64,000 bases of DNA from Monoplex corrugatus (GCA_030674185.1 JAPXFY010000018.1:40827503-40891502); one strand, 5' to 3'. Counted from the first letter of the stretch, positions 9,855 through 22,151 are shown. Notes: generated by a model not told the origin, from the letters alone. Numbers and translations: made by a program.

Positions 9855-12800
9855 AAAGACACCATCCCCATAAAACACGCTTTCATCATAAAATACACCA
9901 TCCCCATAAAACACGCTTTTATCAAAAAAACACACCATCCCCATAAAACACGCTTTCATCATAAAACACACCATCCCCATAAAACACGCTTTCATCATAA
10001 AACACACCATCCCCATAAAACACGCTTTTATCATAAAACACCAACCATCCCCATAAAACACGCTTTCATCATAAAATACACCATCCCCATAAAACAGACC
10101 ATCCCCATAAAACAAGTTTTCATCATAAAACACACCATCCCCATAAAACACGCTTTCATCATAAAATACACCATCCCCATAAAACACGCTTTCATCATAA
10201 AATACACCATCCCCATAAAACACGCTTTCATAAAAAAAAATACACCATCCCCATAAAAAACGCTTTCATCATAAAATACACCATCCCCATAAAACACGCT
10301 TTCATCATAAAATACACCATCCCCATAAAACACGCTTTCATCATAAAATACACCATCCCCAAAAAACACGCTTTCATCATAAAACACACCATCCCCATAA
10401 AACACGCTTTCATCATAAAACACACCATCCCCATTAAAACACGCTTTCATCATAAAACACACCATCCCCATAAAACACGCTTTTATCATAAAATACACCA
10501 TCCCATAAAACACGCTTTTATCATAAAATACACCATCCTCATAAAACACGCTTTCATCATAAAACACACCATCCCCAGAAAACACGCCTCCCATAAAACA
10601 CCTTTTATCAAAAAACACCATCCCATAAAACACGCTTTTATCATAAAAATACCATCCCAGAAAACACGCCTCCCATAAAACACGCTTTTATCATAAAATA
10701 CACCATCCACATAAAACACGCTTTTATCATAAAACACACCATCCCCATAAAACACGCTTTTATCATAAAACACACCATCCCATAAAACACGCTTTTATCA
10801 TAAAACATACCATCCCCATAAAACACGCTTTTATCATAAAAACACCATCCCCATAAAACACGCTTTTATCATAAAACACACCATCCCCATAAAACACGCT
10901 TTTATCATAAAACACACCATCCCATAAAACACGCTTTTATCATAAAACACACCATCCCCATAAAACACGCTTTTATCATAAAACACACCATCCCCATAAA
11001 ACACGCTTTTATCATAAAACACACCATCCACATAAAACACGCTTTTATCATAAAATACACCATCCCCATTAAACACGCTTTTATCATAAAACACACCATC
11101 CCATAAAACACGCTTTTATCATAAAACACACCATCCCCATAAAACACGCTTTTATCATAAAAACACCATCCCCATAAAAACACGCTTTCATCATAAAACA
11201 CACCATCCACATAAAACACGCTTTCATCATAAAACACACCATCCCCATAAAACCGCTTTCATCATAAAACACACCATCCCCAGAAAACACGCCATCCCCA
11301 TAAAACTCACTTTCATCATAAAACACACCATCCCCATAAACACACCATCCACATAAAACTCACTTTCATCATAAAACACACATCCCATAAATACACCATC
11401 CCATAAAACACACCATCCCCATAAAATACACCATCCCCAAAAAACACACATCCCATAAAATACACCATCCCCAAAAAACACGCTTTCATCATAAAATACA
11501 CCATCCCCATAAAACACACCATCCCATAAAACACGCTTTCATCATAAAACACACCATCCACATAAAACTCACTTTCATCATAAAACACACCATCCCCATA
11601 AAACTCACTTTCATCATAAAACACACCATCCCATAAAACTCGCTTTCATCATAAAACACACCATCCACATAAAACTCGCTTTCATCATAAAACACACCAT
11701 CCACATAAAACTCACTTTCATCATAAAACACACCATCCACATAAAACTCGCTTTCATCATAAAACACACCATCCACATAAAACTCGCTTCATCATAAAAT
11801 ACACCATCCCCATAAAACACGCTTTTATCATAAAATACACCATCCACATAAAACACGCTTTTATCATAAAATACACCATCCCTATAAAACACGCTTTCAT
11901 CATAAAACACACCATCCCCATAAAACACGCCTCCCCATAAAACACACAATCCCCAGAAAACACGCTTTTATCATAAAACACACCATCCCCATAAAACACG
12001 CTTTCATAATAAAATACACCATCCCCAGAAAACACGCCTCCCCATAAAACACGCCTCCCCATAAAACACACCATCCCCATAAAACACGCCTCCCCATAAA
12101 ACACACCATCCCCATAAAACACACCATCCCATAAAACACGCCTCCGCATAAAACACACCATCCCCATAAAACACGCTTTCATCATAAAACACACCATCCC
12201 CATAAAACACGCTTTCATCATAAAATACACCATCCCCATAAAACACGCTTTCATCATAAAATACACCATCCCCATAAAACACGCTTTCATCATAAAACAC
12301 ACCATCCCCATAAAACACGCTTTCATCATAAAACACACCATCCCCATAAAACACGCTTTCATCATAAAACACACCATCCCCATAAAACACGCTTTTATCA
12401 TAAAATACACCATCCCCATAAAACACGCTTTTATCATAAAATACACCATCCTCATAAAACACGCTTTTATCATAAAACACACCATCCCAGAAAACACGCC
12501 TCCCCATAAAACACGCTTTTATCATAAAATACACCATCCCATAAAACACACTTTTATCATAAAACATACCATCCCCAGAAAACACGCCTCCCCATAAAAC
12601 ACGCTTTTATCATAAAATACACCATCCACATAAAACACGCTTTCATCATAAAACACACCATCCCCATAAAACACGCTTTTATCATAAAACACACCATCCC
12701 CATAAAACACGCTTTCATCATAAAACACACCATCCCCATAAAACACGCTTTTATCATAAAACACACCATCCCCATAAAACACGCTTTCATCATAAAACAC

Positions 12801-13480
12801 ACCATCCCCATAAAACACGCTTTCATCATAAAACACACCATCCCCATAAAACACGCTTTTATCATAAAATACACCATCCCCATAAAACACGCTTTTATCA
12901 TAAAAACACCATCCCAAAAAACACACCATCCCATAAAACACGCTTTCATAAAAAAACACACCATCCCCATAAAAACACGCTTTCATCATCATAAAACACA
13001 CATCCCTCCCATAAAACACGCTTTCATCATAAAACAGACCATCCCCATAAAACACGCTTTTATCATAAAATACACCATCCCCATAAAACACGCTTTCATC
13101 ATAAAACACACCATCCCCATAAAACACGCTTTTATCATAAAACACACCATCCCCAGAAAACACGCCTACCCATAAAACACGCTTTCATCATAAAATACAC
13201 CATCCCCATAAAACACGCTTTCATCATAAAACACACCATCCCCATAAAACACGCTTTCCACATAAAACACACCATCCCCATAAAACACGCTTTCCACATA
13301 AAACACATCCCCAGAAAACTCGCTTTCCACATGAAACACACCATCCACATGGAATACGCTCACCCCATGAAATACGCTTTCACCATGAAATAATAACGCC
13401 TCCAGCTTAAAATACGCCACCCCATGAAACACGCTACCCCCCATAAAAATACGCCTTCCCTTGATATGCGTCACCCCCCT
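9855..13480. repeat. 3.6-kb satellite, 36-bp unit made of two 18-bp halves
   Basis: About 100 tandem copies of a 36-bp unit. Each unit has two 18-bp halves sharing CATAAAACAC: CATAAAACACGCTTTCAT and CATAAAACACACCATCCC. Variants include CTTTTATC for CTTTCATC, TACACC for CACACC, and local half-unit runs (11340-11480, 12010-12150). Because 36 is a multiple of three, the minus strand gives long 12-residue periodic open frames (FYGDGVFYDESV). Frequent indels break them and no gene is claimed. The array degenerates after 13250. Confidence 0.95.
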
Positions 13481-13640
13481 TGATATTACCCCATCGTCAT
13501 TGAATACGCCTTCCCCATCCCAGCGAGACCAAGTCACCACAGTACGGTGCCACCGATTTTTTTTTTTCGCGGTATGTCCGCGCTGTTGTTGTATAGTTAT
13601 CACCAAAAAAAAACAACAACCCCAAAACCGCCGTGACAAC
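13481..13640. other. No feature seen
   Basis: Short unique spacer between the satellite and the GT microsatellite, with a poly-T run near 13557. Confidence 0.5.
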
Positions 13641-13642
13641 AA

Positions 13643-13659
13643 TGTGTGTGTGGGGGTGT

Positions 13660-13701
<42 letters not shown>

Positions 13702-13714
13702 GTGTGTGTGTGTG

Positions 13715-13813
<99 letters not shown>

Positions 13814-13820
13814 GTGTGTG

Positions 13821-13863
<43 letters not shown>

Positions 13864-13885
13864 GTTGTCTGTGTCTGTGTCTGTG
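13643..13885. repeat. (GT)n microsatellite
   Basis: About 240 bp of GT dinucleotide with a few G insertions. Confidence 0.95.
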
Positions 13886-14242
13886 TCCGAGGGCCCATGT
13901 GCATGAGTGAGTGTGCATCCCTGCACGGTTGGTTTGAACACATTTCAATGGTTCTACGCCTTAGTTTTTTGGGTTTTTTTTTTCTTTTTCTGTTTCTCTA
14001 GTCCATTAATTTTCCAATCAAAAACGTTTCCATCTTTATTCACATAGTCGTGTGGACTATAATGATATAGTCCATCTTCATATTCCGCTGTTCGCAGGTC
14101 GAGAGGTGGTGATGTCTGGCTGGAGGTGTCAACAGACTGTGTGTCGTAGTAATGACAATGGCCATGGGTATTTCATCAGATGCCATATATTTCGAGAGTC
14201 TGTACGCATCGGCTTCGCGTGCGGAGGGTTAGTCATGCGCGG

Positions 14243-14249
14243 GCGCGCG

Positions 14250-14336
<87 letters not shown>
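14243..14336. repeat. (GC)n(CA)n(CT)n compound microsatellite
   Basis: A CGCGCG run, then ACACAC, then TCTCTC, inside arm B. Confidence 0.95.
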
Positions 14337-14639
14337 ACCACCCGTTTAAACAGAAAGGGAGAGAGAATCAGTTTCTCTTTCACTCACTGTGTGCGCACGC
14401 GCAAGCATGCACACACAGTTAGAAATGCATGCACCTGTCCATTCATCCATCCACACGCACACCGCGACGTACATAGCACACATCACACACACATGTGCGC
14501 GTACACACGCACCTTTTTGTATAAAACACATCTGTGAACAGATGTTTAAAAATATTGAACACAAACACGCACGCGAGTATGTCCGTCTGTCTGTATGTGT
14601 GTGTGTCTCTCTCACTCTGTGCCTCTCTCTCTCTCTTTC

Positions 14640-16600
14640 CCATCCACTTTCATTTAGACAAAGACAAGCAGACAAGAATCAGTCCAGTCACCACTATTTC
14701 AGAACTCCAATAGATTTATTTTACAAATATAATTCTTATTTTATGATATTTACGAAAAAACAAACGTCCATTGAAAATAGGTGGACACAACAGGAGTAAA
14801 CAGACCAACTGGTAAAAACTGCACGCATAATGGACGGCATCACAGAGAGATTTTGTTGAAAACCACTTCTATTACATCCAGTTTACACAGACAGACTCTT
14901 ACCAAAATACAGTTTTTTTGTCTTCGATCACAGCAAGGGCATACAATAAATATAAAACTCGGAAGACTTGGACGGAATTATGAATGGCAGGGCTGAATAA
15001 ATGAAGTGTAGCATACCTTGACTGATTTACAATATCCTCACTGGGATTAGTAAAGAACCATTTATTGTATTGTGTTTTAATGTATTAATCGATTACCTAA
15101 CTTAACCCACTCCTGACGAGCCATTATTGGCCAAATTTGAAACTTTTGAAATCGATTGCTTATTAATTATTGCTAGCGTTTACTGTGTACCCAGAAGAGA
15201 GAATGTTTCTCTTTGATACTACCTGTATTTCTGGGTTGTTGTTGTTTTTTCTTTCTTTTTTTCTTAACATTACGAATTGTCAGGCACATTTGCTTGTTGA
15301 TGTTTTAATCATTACGAATTCTCAGACTCATTTGATTGTTGATTGAAATACTTTACGCACTAATACAAAGTAAGGTATAGTAGAGTTTAGAGGTGTAAAG
15401 AAATGCAAAGATGTAAAGGAATATTTGTAAAAAGCAAGTGACAGTGTCACAGTACAACTCTCACTAGTTTCAGTATGAGCTGTTGTTTTACTCTGACCAC
15501 TCGGAGTATCGAAAATGTGATAAATGTTTTAAAGGAACTATCCCATATGAATACATTGTAGCCCACTCTAACGTTTAGGGATTTTTATTTTCCTGTTGTA
15601 TCCCTCCCTTCCCGTGACCAAATGGATGGAAGGGCAAATTGGTGAGTGGAAAATGTGTCAGTTGATGAATACGCGGACGCGTAGAATTGAAGCAGTTGGC
15701 ACCCAAAGACATCAGAAGGGTTCCATATCTTTTTTTTTTTTTTTCTTTTTTCTTGTTTCAATCTGTCAAAAGCCACTAACAGGCTAAAAACCGATGACAC
15801 ATTCTTAGTTTTAAAGGCCGTCGTTTGGAGTCGTACGCTCTTACCAAAGAGGTGGACACTTCCTTTACACTTTATCACCAACAGTCCGAGTGAGATTCCC
15901 CGATGCCCCCGTTGAGATCAAAATACTGTTATTCCACAGTCAGTGACAGACATATCAACCTGAGGGGACGGTCAGGCCGGTTTATCGTCTACTGGGTTTT
16001 GTATCTGAGAGATTCCTATTGATGGCTATTTGATGAATAAATGCCATAAGGTAAAAACGTAGTAAAAGAGTTGCTGTCACGACATGAAGAGTGCAGCTGC
16101 ACAGAGTGGAATAAAAATGCTAGAACTTAGCGACGACTGCTGGCTGTTGAATGGTGCATAAAACGCAAAACATATTGTGAAATTGAAAGCCTGAGACAGG
16201 TATTGATTTATGAATGTTCATCAACGATCGAACACAAATTGCTCAAGATTTTAAACCGAGCTATGGCACGGTTCATGATAGTATAGCAGTTAAAGCCCTT
16301 GAAGTTGTATCACAGAATGGCAACATAACCAGATAAAAATATTTCATTTTTCCAAAGTTATCACTAAGACAGCAATGTTCAAAACAGAAGAGCCAATGGC
16401 ACGGTCGGTGAACTTTGATATTACCTTTCACCTTTCTAAAGTAACGCTAAGAAATAGAACAGAAAATGGCCAGTGGCATAACTCAAAAGGGGTGCACTGA
16501 TAGGAAACAAATCAAGACTTCAAAATAACAAAAACCGGACAGGACAAGTCTCCAGCAAGATACATGTAGTGTAACTCCTCAAGAAGAACAACCTCGACGG
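14640..16600. other. 3' flank of caveolin locus 2, no other gene
   Basis: Reverse-complement counterpart of 1915-3840. A single copy of the motif amplified at locus 3 lies near 16420-16440. No separate gene is visible. Confidence 0.7.
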
Positions 16601-16932
16601 TTAAGCGTTCTTGACCACGATGTTGCTGAAGAAGAGACCGGCCGTCTCGCAGATAGGACCCAGACAGCATTGCAGACAGGCGCCACAGAACTTCTGGGCA
16701 CAGCCACAGTTGATCATGAAGACTCTCAGGCATGGGGTGATGTACCACACATGCTGGAAGGTGATGATGGCGAACTCACATCCCCAGCAGCAGGCTATGG
16801 GACATCCACACAGGATGGTCATGATGTTGTAGCAGATGCTCTTGGCCAGGTTGAAACAGGTGTAGGAACATTTCCAGCAGCAGTCGATGGTGTGGGCGCC
16901 TCAGGTTCCGCGATCACGTCCTCGAAGGCCAC
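16601..16932 (-). pseudogene. Caveolin locus 2, exon 2
   Basis: 332 bp, one fewer than the 333 bp of loci 3 and 4. The downstream 73 codons (16601-16822) remain open and near-identical to locus 3. Confidence 0.88.
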
Positions 16933-17181
16933 CTGTATTGACACAGACAAGCAGCTGTTGTCGTTAGTGAAAGCTACAGTTTTCGGCTTCAAGATGTTAT
17001 AAAGCTCTTTGCAAATGTGAGGGTCTGAAACCAAGAGACACAAAAGACAAGTACAACATTACATATTGCGAGTTACTCTTCTGAGTTTATAGAACGCTTC
17101 CTGAGAGAACTCTGGCTATATAAAGAGCGCGCGGACTTGCTCATAAAGGGAAATTACTTTACATCGACCGAAGACAAGAGG

Positions 17182-17195
17182 GTGTGTATGTGTGT

Positions 17196-17261
<66 letters not shown>

Positions 17262-17278
17262 TGTGTGTCTGTGTGTCT
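17182..17278. repeat. (GT)n microsatellite
   Basis: Arm B counterpart of the (CA)n at 1207-1318. Confidence 0.95.
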
Positions 17279-17531
17279 CAGTTTTATGCGTTAGCAAGAC
17301 TTTCTTTTCTGTTTATGGCTGTATCTTTACCAAATCTGGAATGAAAAGTGTAAAGTGTTGAGGAGTGGAAAATGCATAAGTTTGAAAATGACGGTTAAAT
17401 CAGCACTTATTCATTAAAGTGTGTGGAAAGTACTTTATTAACTACTTCTCAGAATATTTATGTTCTGTTCCTGCTATCGTGACAGTCTACCTTTGTCCTC
17501 GTTTCACATCGTTTTATTTCGTTTGATCCCC

Positions 17532-17858
17532 TGTGGGAATGCCGGGGGCTCTTTCAGTATAAATGATAACCCCCTGTCCCCCCCCCCCCCCCCCCAATCC
17601 CTTTCTGGAAATTCTATGCTAGAAATTTCCTGATTTTCTGTCACGTCACTCTTTTTGTTTCTGCCTTATCCCTTTGCTTTCTGTCATTTCTTGCTACCAT
17701 TTTCTGCCTTGCTGGTCCATTCACTTCTGTGTGTTCGATACAATCTTGAGTACTTTCTCTAGGGACTGATTACTGGGTAATGTTTCATGTGCATTTTTTT
17801 GGCTCTAGGGAGGTGAGATATGCGGAAGGAATTCTGAGTAATTTGGGCCCGTTTTTAG
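17532..17858 (-). repeat. Interspersed repeat R1, partial, arm B
   Basis: Reverse-complement counterpart of 678-955. It contains a poly-C run at 17577-17596. Confidence 0.7.
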
Positions 17859-18092
17859 TAATGTTTTAGTGTTTGGAGAACCTTGGTGCTATTCCAAGTT
17901 CACAACTCTGAGATTGTTGGACAAAGATAAACATGCGTATGTTTAAGAGTCAAATATAGTTGTATTTGATGTGTATAATCCATAGACAACTTCCAGTACG
18001 CAAAGATGTACGGACCTCGGGTTATTTTCAAGATCATCTGTATTTTTGTTTTCTACATGATATAAAAGGAAAAGTATCAGTATGACTTGACC

Positions 18093-18410
18093 AGTGGTCG
18101 TCGTAGCGTAGCGGTTAGCACACCGGACTACCGCCTGGAAGGTTGTAGGTAAGAATCCCCATTAGTCCTTTTAGAATCATGTGGGTTTGGGGCCCCAGCC
18201 GGCTTGCTCAGATTTGAGCGTGCTATGGGCTCATTGGGAAGATTGGGACCATGCAGTCAAGTCCCATCCACTCCACTACTGTGTCATTGAGGGTGTTGCT
18301 CAAATACACTGATCAACACTGCAGGTGTCCCGTATCCTTCGGGTCTGGTTATCGCCAGGATATATTATGATAGTAAGCGTAGACTACAGCCCTGTCACGC
18401 AGTCTCAGTC
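18093..18410 (+). repeat. SINE-like element (tRNA-like head), arm B copy
   Basis: The head TAGCGTAGCGGTTAGCAC near 18101 resembles an A box, with a degenerate B box GGTTGTAGGTAAGAATCC near 18140. Its 3' part may continue past the minisatellite to GCGCCTTATAAATATCATG near 18970, which looks like a LINE-type 3' end. Confidence 0.5.
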
Positions 18411-18430
18411 ATAGTAGAAACTCTTTAGCA

Positions 18431-18890
18431 TCATGCTTATCGTCCTCATTGTCATCATCATCACGATTATCGTCCTTACTGTCATCATCATCACGATTAT
18501 CGTCCTCACTGTCATCATCATCATGATTATCGTCCTCACTGTCATCATCATCACGATTATCGTCCTCACTGTCATCATCATCATGATTATCGTCCTCACT
18601 GTCATCATCATCATGATTATCGTCCTTACTGTCATCATCATCATGATTATCGTCCTTACTGTCATCATCATCACGATTATCGTCCTCACTGTCATCATCA
18701 TCATGATTATCGTCCTCACTGTCATCATCATCACGGTTATCGTCCTCATTGTCATCATCATCACGATTATCGTCCTCATTGTCATCATCATCACGATTAT
18801 CGTCCTCATTGTCCTCATCATCATGATTATCGTCCTCACTGTCATCATCATCACGATTATCGTCCTCACTATCATCATCATCATAGCGTT
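18431..18890. repeat. 30-bp minisatellite, ~15 copies
   Basis: Tandem 30-bp unit: GTCATCATCATCA(C/T), then GATTATCGTCCT(C/T)A(C/T)T. It is open in several frames, giving periodic 10-residue peptides with no gene support. Arm A keeps only about one to one and a half units at the corresponding place (60-100). Confidence 0.95.
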
Positions 18891-19009
18891 GTAAAAACTG
18901 TCCTAGCTTCTGTGACCATTAAGGTGAATGAAGAGAGTGCGCGCCTTGGTTTGATTCTTGTATTAAGATTTGGCGCCTTATAAATATCATGAAATAAAAT
19001 GAAAGGGAC

Positions 19010-19760
19010 CTACAAAGCCTTGTGAATATTTTAGAAATAGAAAGCAAAAATAAAGGGTTGGAGCTAAAAAGTAAGAAGACTGAAGTCATGGAAATCGATA
19101 AAAATATGAAATCTCCTCATGCAAAATAACAGCAAATGGCAGATACATTGAGACAGGTTGATAAGTTTAAATATCTGGGAACAATCGTTTCACCAGACGG
19201 CAGACGCACATCAGAAATAGCCAGCAGAATCGACCAAGCCAAAACAGCATTCAAGAAGATGAAAAGCATTCTTACCAAGAATTGCCTATCAATTTACATC
19301 AGGAAAAGAGTTCTTGAATGTTATGTAGAACCAATACTGTTGTACAGTTGTGAGGCGTGGACAGTCAACAAGCAAAGCCAGAACAAGATTGAGGCAGCCA
19401 AGATGTGGTTTCTAAGAAGAATTTTGAAAGATTCCATGGACAGCAAAGAAAACAAACGATACAGTCTTGATGGAGGCAGACACAAGAAGTCATTCATAAG
19501 GAAGATTAGGAAAAGACAGGCAACATTTATATGCCATTTTATGAGGAAAGGGGAATTGGAGCACCTGGTTACAACGGGAAAGCTGGAGGGAAAGAGCACC
19601 AGGTAGACCCAGGGAGAAGATACTAGACGGACTTGCAGAGTGGCTGAGGACAAGGGGAGTGGAAGAGATGCTTGAGGCAACAAGAGATAGAGACAGATGG
19701 AAGTCCATGATCGCCAACGCCATGTGGCAAGGCACCTGATGATGATGATGATAAATATCA
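19010..19760 (+). mobile_element. Non-LTR retrotransposon 3' end, (TGA)n-tail family
   Basis: 5'-truncated copy of a non-LTR retrotransposon. The open part (19136-19606) encodes the region after the reverse-transcriptase active site: FKYLGTIVSPDGR, then a run ending in VLECYVEPILLYSCEAWTV, then [18 protein letters not shown] frameshift or stop at 19606 separates the final conserved segment (GCAGAGTGGCTGAGG). The element ends CAAGGCACCTGATGATGATG, a short trinucleotide tail. The same 3' end recurs at 29395, 40775, 41376, 42410, 55785 and 62645. Clade not assigned. Confidence 0.85.
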
Positions 19761-19825
19761 TCATCATCATTACTATATTATTATTATTATTGTTATTATT
19801 ATTATTATCATTATCATTATTATTG
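19745..19825. repeat. (ATC)n(ATT)n microsatellite
   Basis: Trinucleotide stretch that begins at the retrotransposon tail. Confidence 0.85.
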
Positions 19826-19837
19826 TTTCTCTTTGAA

Positions 19838-20172
19838 ACTTTGGGGGTTCATATATCAAGTGCATTTTTGGCTCTAAGGAAACGTGATGTGCAGGAGCAA
19901 TTTCAGGTAATTTCGGATAGTTTTTATATAATATCCCTAGTTATGTTTACATTCATATTCAGGTGTCCCTCCCCTTTAATAAAGCGGGCGGAATGATCAA
20001 CGCCGGTGCATGTCCTTAGATCATGTGCGCGAATGCACTGATACGTGTAACTGATTATCTTTTCCAGGTGGTTTTTAGTTCTGTTTTCCTTTTTTTTTTC
20101 AGTGAGTTCTTTTGTTCGTTTTGAGATGGTTATAGCACCGATGTGACTCTGTGTTGGCTGGGCTTGACTCAG
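19838..20172 (-). repeat. Interspersed repeat R1, partial
   Basis: Read on the minus strand it has the R1 head (AGCCCAGCC near 20160), then CGCGCACATGATCTAAGGA, then the GATCATTCCGCC block. Confidence 0.7.
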
Positions 20173-20219
20173 TAATAGTAACAGTAAGCTATGACGGTAC
20201 TATTGAACAGATAGAAGTA

Positions 20220-20475
20220 GAATAAAAAAAAAAACAGAAGAAGAAGGGGAAGGGAGAAGGAGAAGGAGGAGATGAGAAGGAGGAGGAGGAGGAGAAGGAG
20301 AAGAGGAAGAAGAAGAAGAAAAAAGAGGAAAAGAAGACAGAAGAATTAAAAGATCTCTCTGAAGAAGAAGAAGAAAGAAGAAGAAGAGAGAAGGAGGAGG
20401 AAAAAGAAGAAGAAGAAGAAGAGGAGGAGGAGGAGGAGAAGAAGAAGAAGAAGGAGGAGGAGGAAGTCTGTCTTA
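20220..20475. repeat. Polypurine (GAA/GGA)n tract
   Basis: About 250 bp of purine on the plus strand, GAAGAA and GGAGGA mixed. 20475-20855 shows nothing recognisable. Confidence 0.9.
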
Positions 20476-20855
20476 ATAAGAAGTTAGAGTACGATCGAGT
20501 GCGGTTGCCAGACGGATGGGTGACTGACCAGATACGAACGGGGAAAATGAGAAACAGTACAGGAGAGGAAATGAACACCGTTTTCATAACTATGGCTTTA
20601 AAACACTTTTGCGGTCTTTACGAGCTCTTTTCCAAATGATCACGCGGGTTATGAAGTGTGGAGGGTGACTATGGGGTTGTTTGACGAAGTCTTGGACCTG
20701 AGTTTGGACTTCACGTAAAAGTGCTAGCAGTCTCCTGGCCTCTGATACACTCCAGGTGAAACGTTCTTACTGAAACGGAGACGGGAACTGATGATCCTAA
20801 GTCTCAAGTTCAATTCCATCCGGCACCATGGAAGTTGGCTCACTGGCTGTCCACC

Positions 20856-20998
20856 TTAACCCTTTGACTCCCGAACCTTGTCCACAAGCGTCCTGCATTG
20901 CCAACCATACCAGCAAAGCAAAAACTTAACCCTTTGATTCCCTCATCCTACCCACCAGCAGGAAGCTGATGGATAGGGTGAGGGAATCAAAGGGTTAA
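20856..20998. mobile_element. TTAA-flanked foldback MITE
   Basis: TTAACCCTTTGA at 20856 and again at 20926, with the inverted partner TCAAAGGGTTAA ending at 20998. 20926-20998 alone is a near-perfect hairpin with TTAA at both ends. Related copies are at 36235-36363 and about 38917-39078, and possibly 29062-29290. TTAA termini with a CCC start suggest piggyBac-type mobilisation; this is inference. Confidence 0.65.
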
Positions 20999-21024
20999 GT
21001 TTTTGCAGTTGGTGGGCAGGGTGA

Positions 21025-21302
21025 GACACGCGAAAGCAATTTTAGGCTTATTATGCCTGTTTTTACATAAATTGTCTTGATATCTCTAGGTATACTTAAA
21101 TTTGTATTGAAGTGGGTTTTTTTTAAATCCCCTGTGCGATTAATTGGACGGTGTGGTCAACGCCACGAGCACGTCCTTTGATTATGTGCGCGAATGCATT
21201 GATATGTGTACTTGTTCTTGTTTTTCCCCTGTTGAAGTTTTGTATGTTTTGAAGCAGCTATAGCCCTGATATGGCTCTACGCAGTCGGCTGAGCTTTAAA
21301 CA
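21025..21302 (-). repeat. Interspersed repeat R1, partial
   Basis: On the minus strand, CAGCCGACTGCGTAGAGCCA near 21285 starts the R1 head, followed by the CGCGCACATAATC block. Confidence 0.75.
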
Positions 21303-21541
21303 ACAATAACTTTTTGGTTCAGTTTTGTTGAAATACACGTTTCCCTAACACTACAATGCATATAATCATAATGACTTTGTGGTTTCTGGTCAGTGGACAG
21401 TTTTGGTACACTGTCTTCAAAATATTTCTTGGAGCTGGTGGGCCTCGGTTTCCTTATGAAAAAAAAGAGAAAGCTTAAAACAACAACAACAACAACAAAC
21501 AAACTAGAACCAACGTTTTAAGAACTGACAAATTTCTATAC

Positions 21542-21598
21542 CTTTAAGTGGTCATTGATGTTGTTGGGGTCCCTGTTGATCATGTCCAGTTCTGCCAT
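21542..21598 (-). CDS. Caveolin locus 2, exon 1
   Basis: Nineteen codons from the ATG at 21598-21596 to AAG at 21544-21542, followed by GTATAG. The peptide ends [12 protein letters not shown], as at locus 3, and corresponds to the NRDPK-N segment before the signature in vertebrate caveolins. The start is the first ATG and sits in CACCATGG, a good initiation context. Confidence 0.82.
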
Positions 21599-22151
21599 GG
21601 TGGATGAGTGGATGGACGGATGGACAGAGAAGCTCTAAACAACAAACAGGTGGAGAGACAGGAGACGGATCACAGGGGCTTAAATCAGACGTGTGCACCC
21701 CGATGCAAGGCCCAACCAGGACTGTTCGGCAACCCTCCCCAACCTGGGATCTTGACGGAAAACCAACTTCCCTCCTCACTCCTCCTGCCTCTTTCAAACT
21801 TTTTCATCCAGCCTGCACCCCCATCCCACCCACCACCCGCACACCGCCCTCAATTTAGTTGTGTTTGTAATCTTCGTCTCCTAAGAGACGGGCTTAAACA
21901 GCCCCCTCCCCGCTCTCCCTGCCCCCATTCTTTGTTGTGATGTTAAAATTCATCTGCGTATCAACTGACTTGCTTGTCTGGAGGGGTAATATGCTTGGCT
22001 TCGTTTTCTTCAATGCTCCAATGCTCAAATAGGGGAAAAGGGGTGGGGGATAGGGTGGGAGGTTAAAACTTGAATTTGTATTGCAAGGCGTTTTGCGTAT
22101 GTGGAATTTTCAATAGGTAAACCTGCATGCCTCTGAATTGCAGTCAAAAGG

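Larger units (their letters stand above)
14040..18920. repeat. Inverted segmental duplication, arm B
   Basis: Reverse-complement partner of 1-5140. The order of landmarks is conserved and divergence is modest, with small indels. It carries the frameshifted exon 2 of caveolin locus 2 and an expanded 30-bp minisatellite at its right end, where arm A has only about one unit. The arms are separated by about 8.9 kb of unrelated repeats. Confidence 0.9.
16601..21598 (-). pseudogene. Caveolin locus 2 (two exons), frameshifted
   Basis: Caveolin homologue on the minus strand. Exon 1 is 21542-21598 (19 codons), with donor AAG|GTATAG. Exon 2 is 16601-16932, with its acceptor CT (AG on the minus strand) at 16933-16934 and stop TAA at 16601-16603. 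Both exons carry family motifs ([30 protein letters not shown]). Compared with locus 3, one base is missing at about 16900/16901 (CCTGAGGCG against CCTGATGGCG on the sense strand). The frame is lost ten codons into exon 2, with a stop near 16819. The break differs from that of locus 1. The 4.6-kb intron holds a minisatellite, a retrotransposon 3' end and R1 repeats. Locus 2 lies head-to-head with locus 3, with 4.3 kb between first exons. An indel error in the assembly is a real alternative to pseudogenisation. Confidence 0.85.

Noticed and set aside
9813..13163. Long 12-residue periodic open frames (FYGDGVFYDESV) on the minus strand
   Set aside because: They are translations of the 36-bp satellite. 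Frames change every few hundred bases, several frames are open at once, and there is no conserved start, splice signal or domain.
17100..17120. TATATAAA-like sequence upstream of locus 2 exon 2 as a promoter
   Set aside because: It lies inside the intron upstream of exon 2 and is shared by duplication; exon 1 with a proper donor is found farther upstream.
18405..18894. ~155-residue repeat open frames on both strands
   Set aside because: Translations of the 30-bp minisatellite; the 10-residue period is composition-driven.
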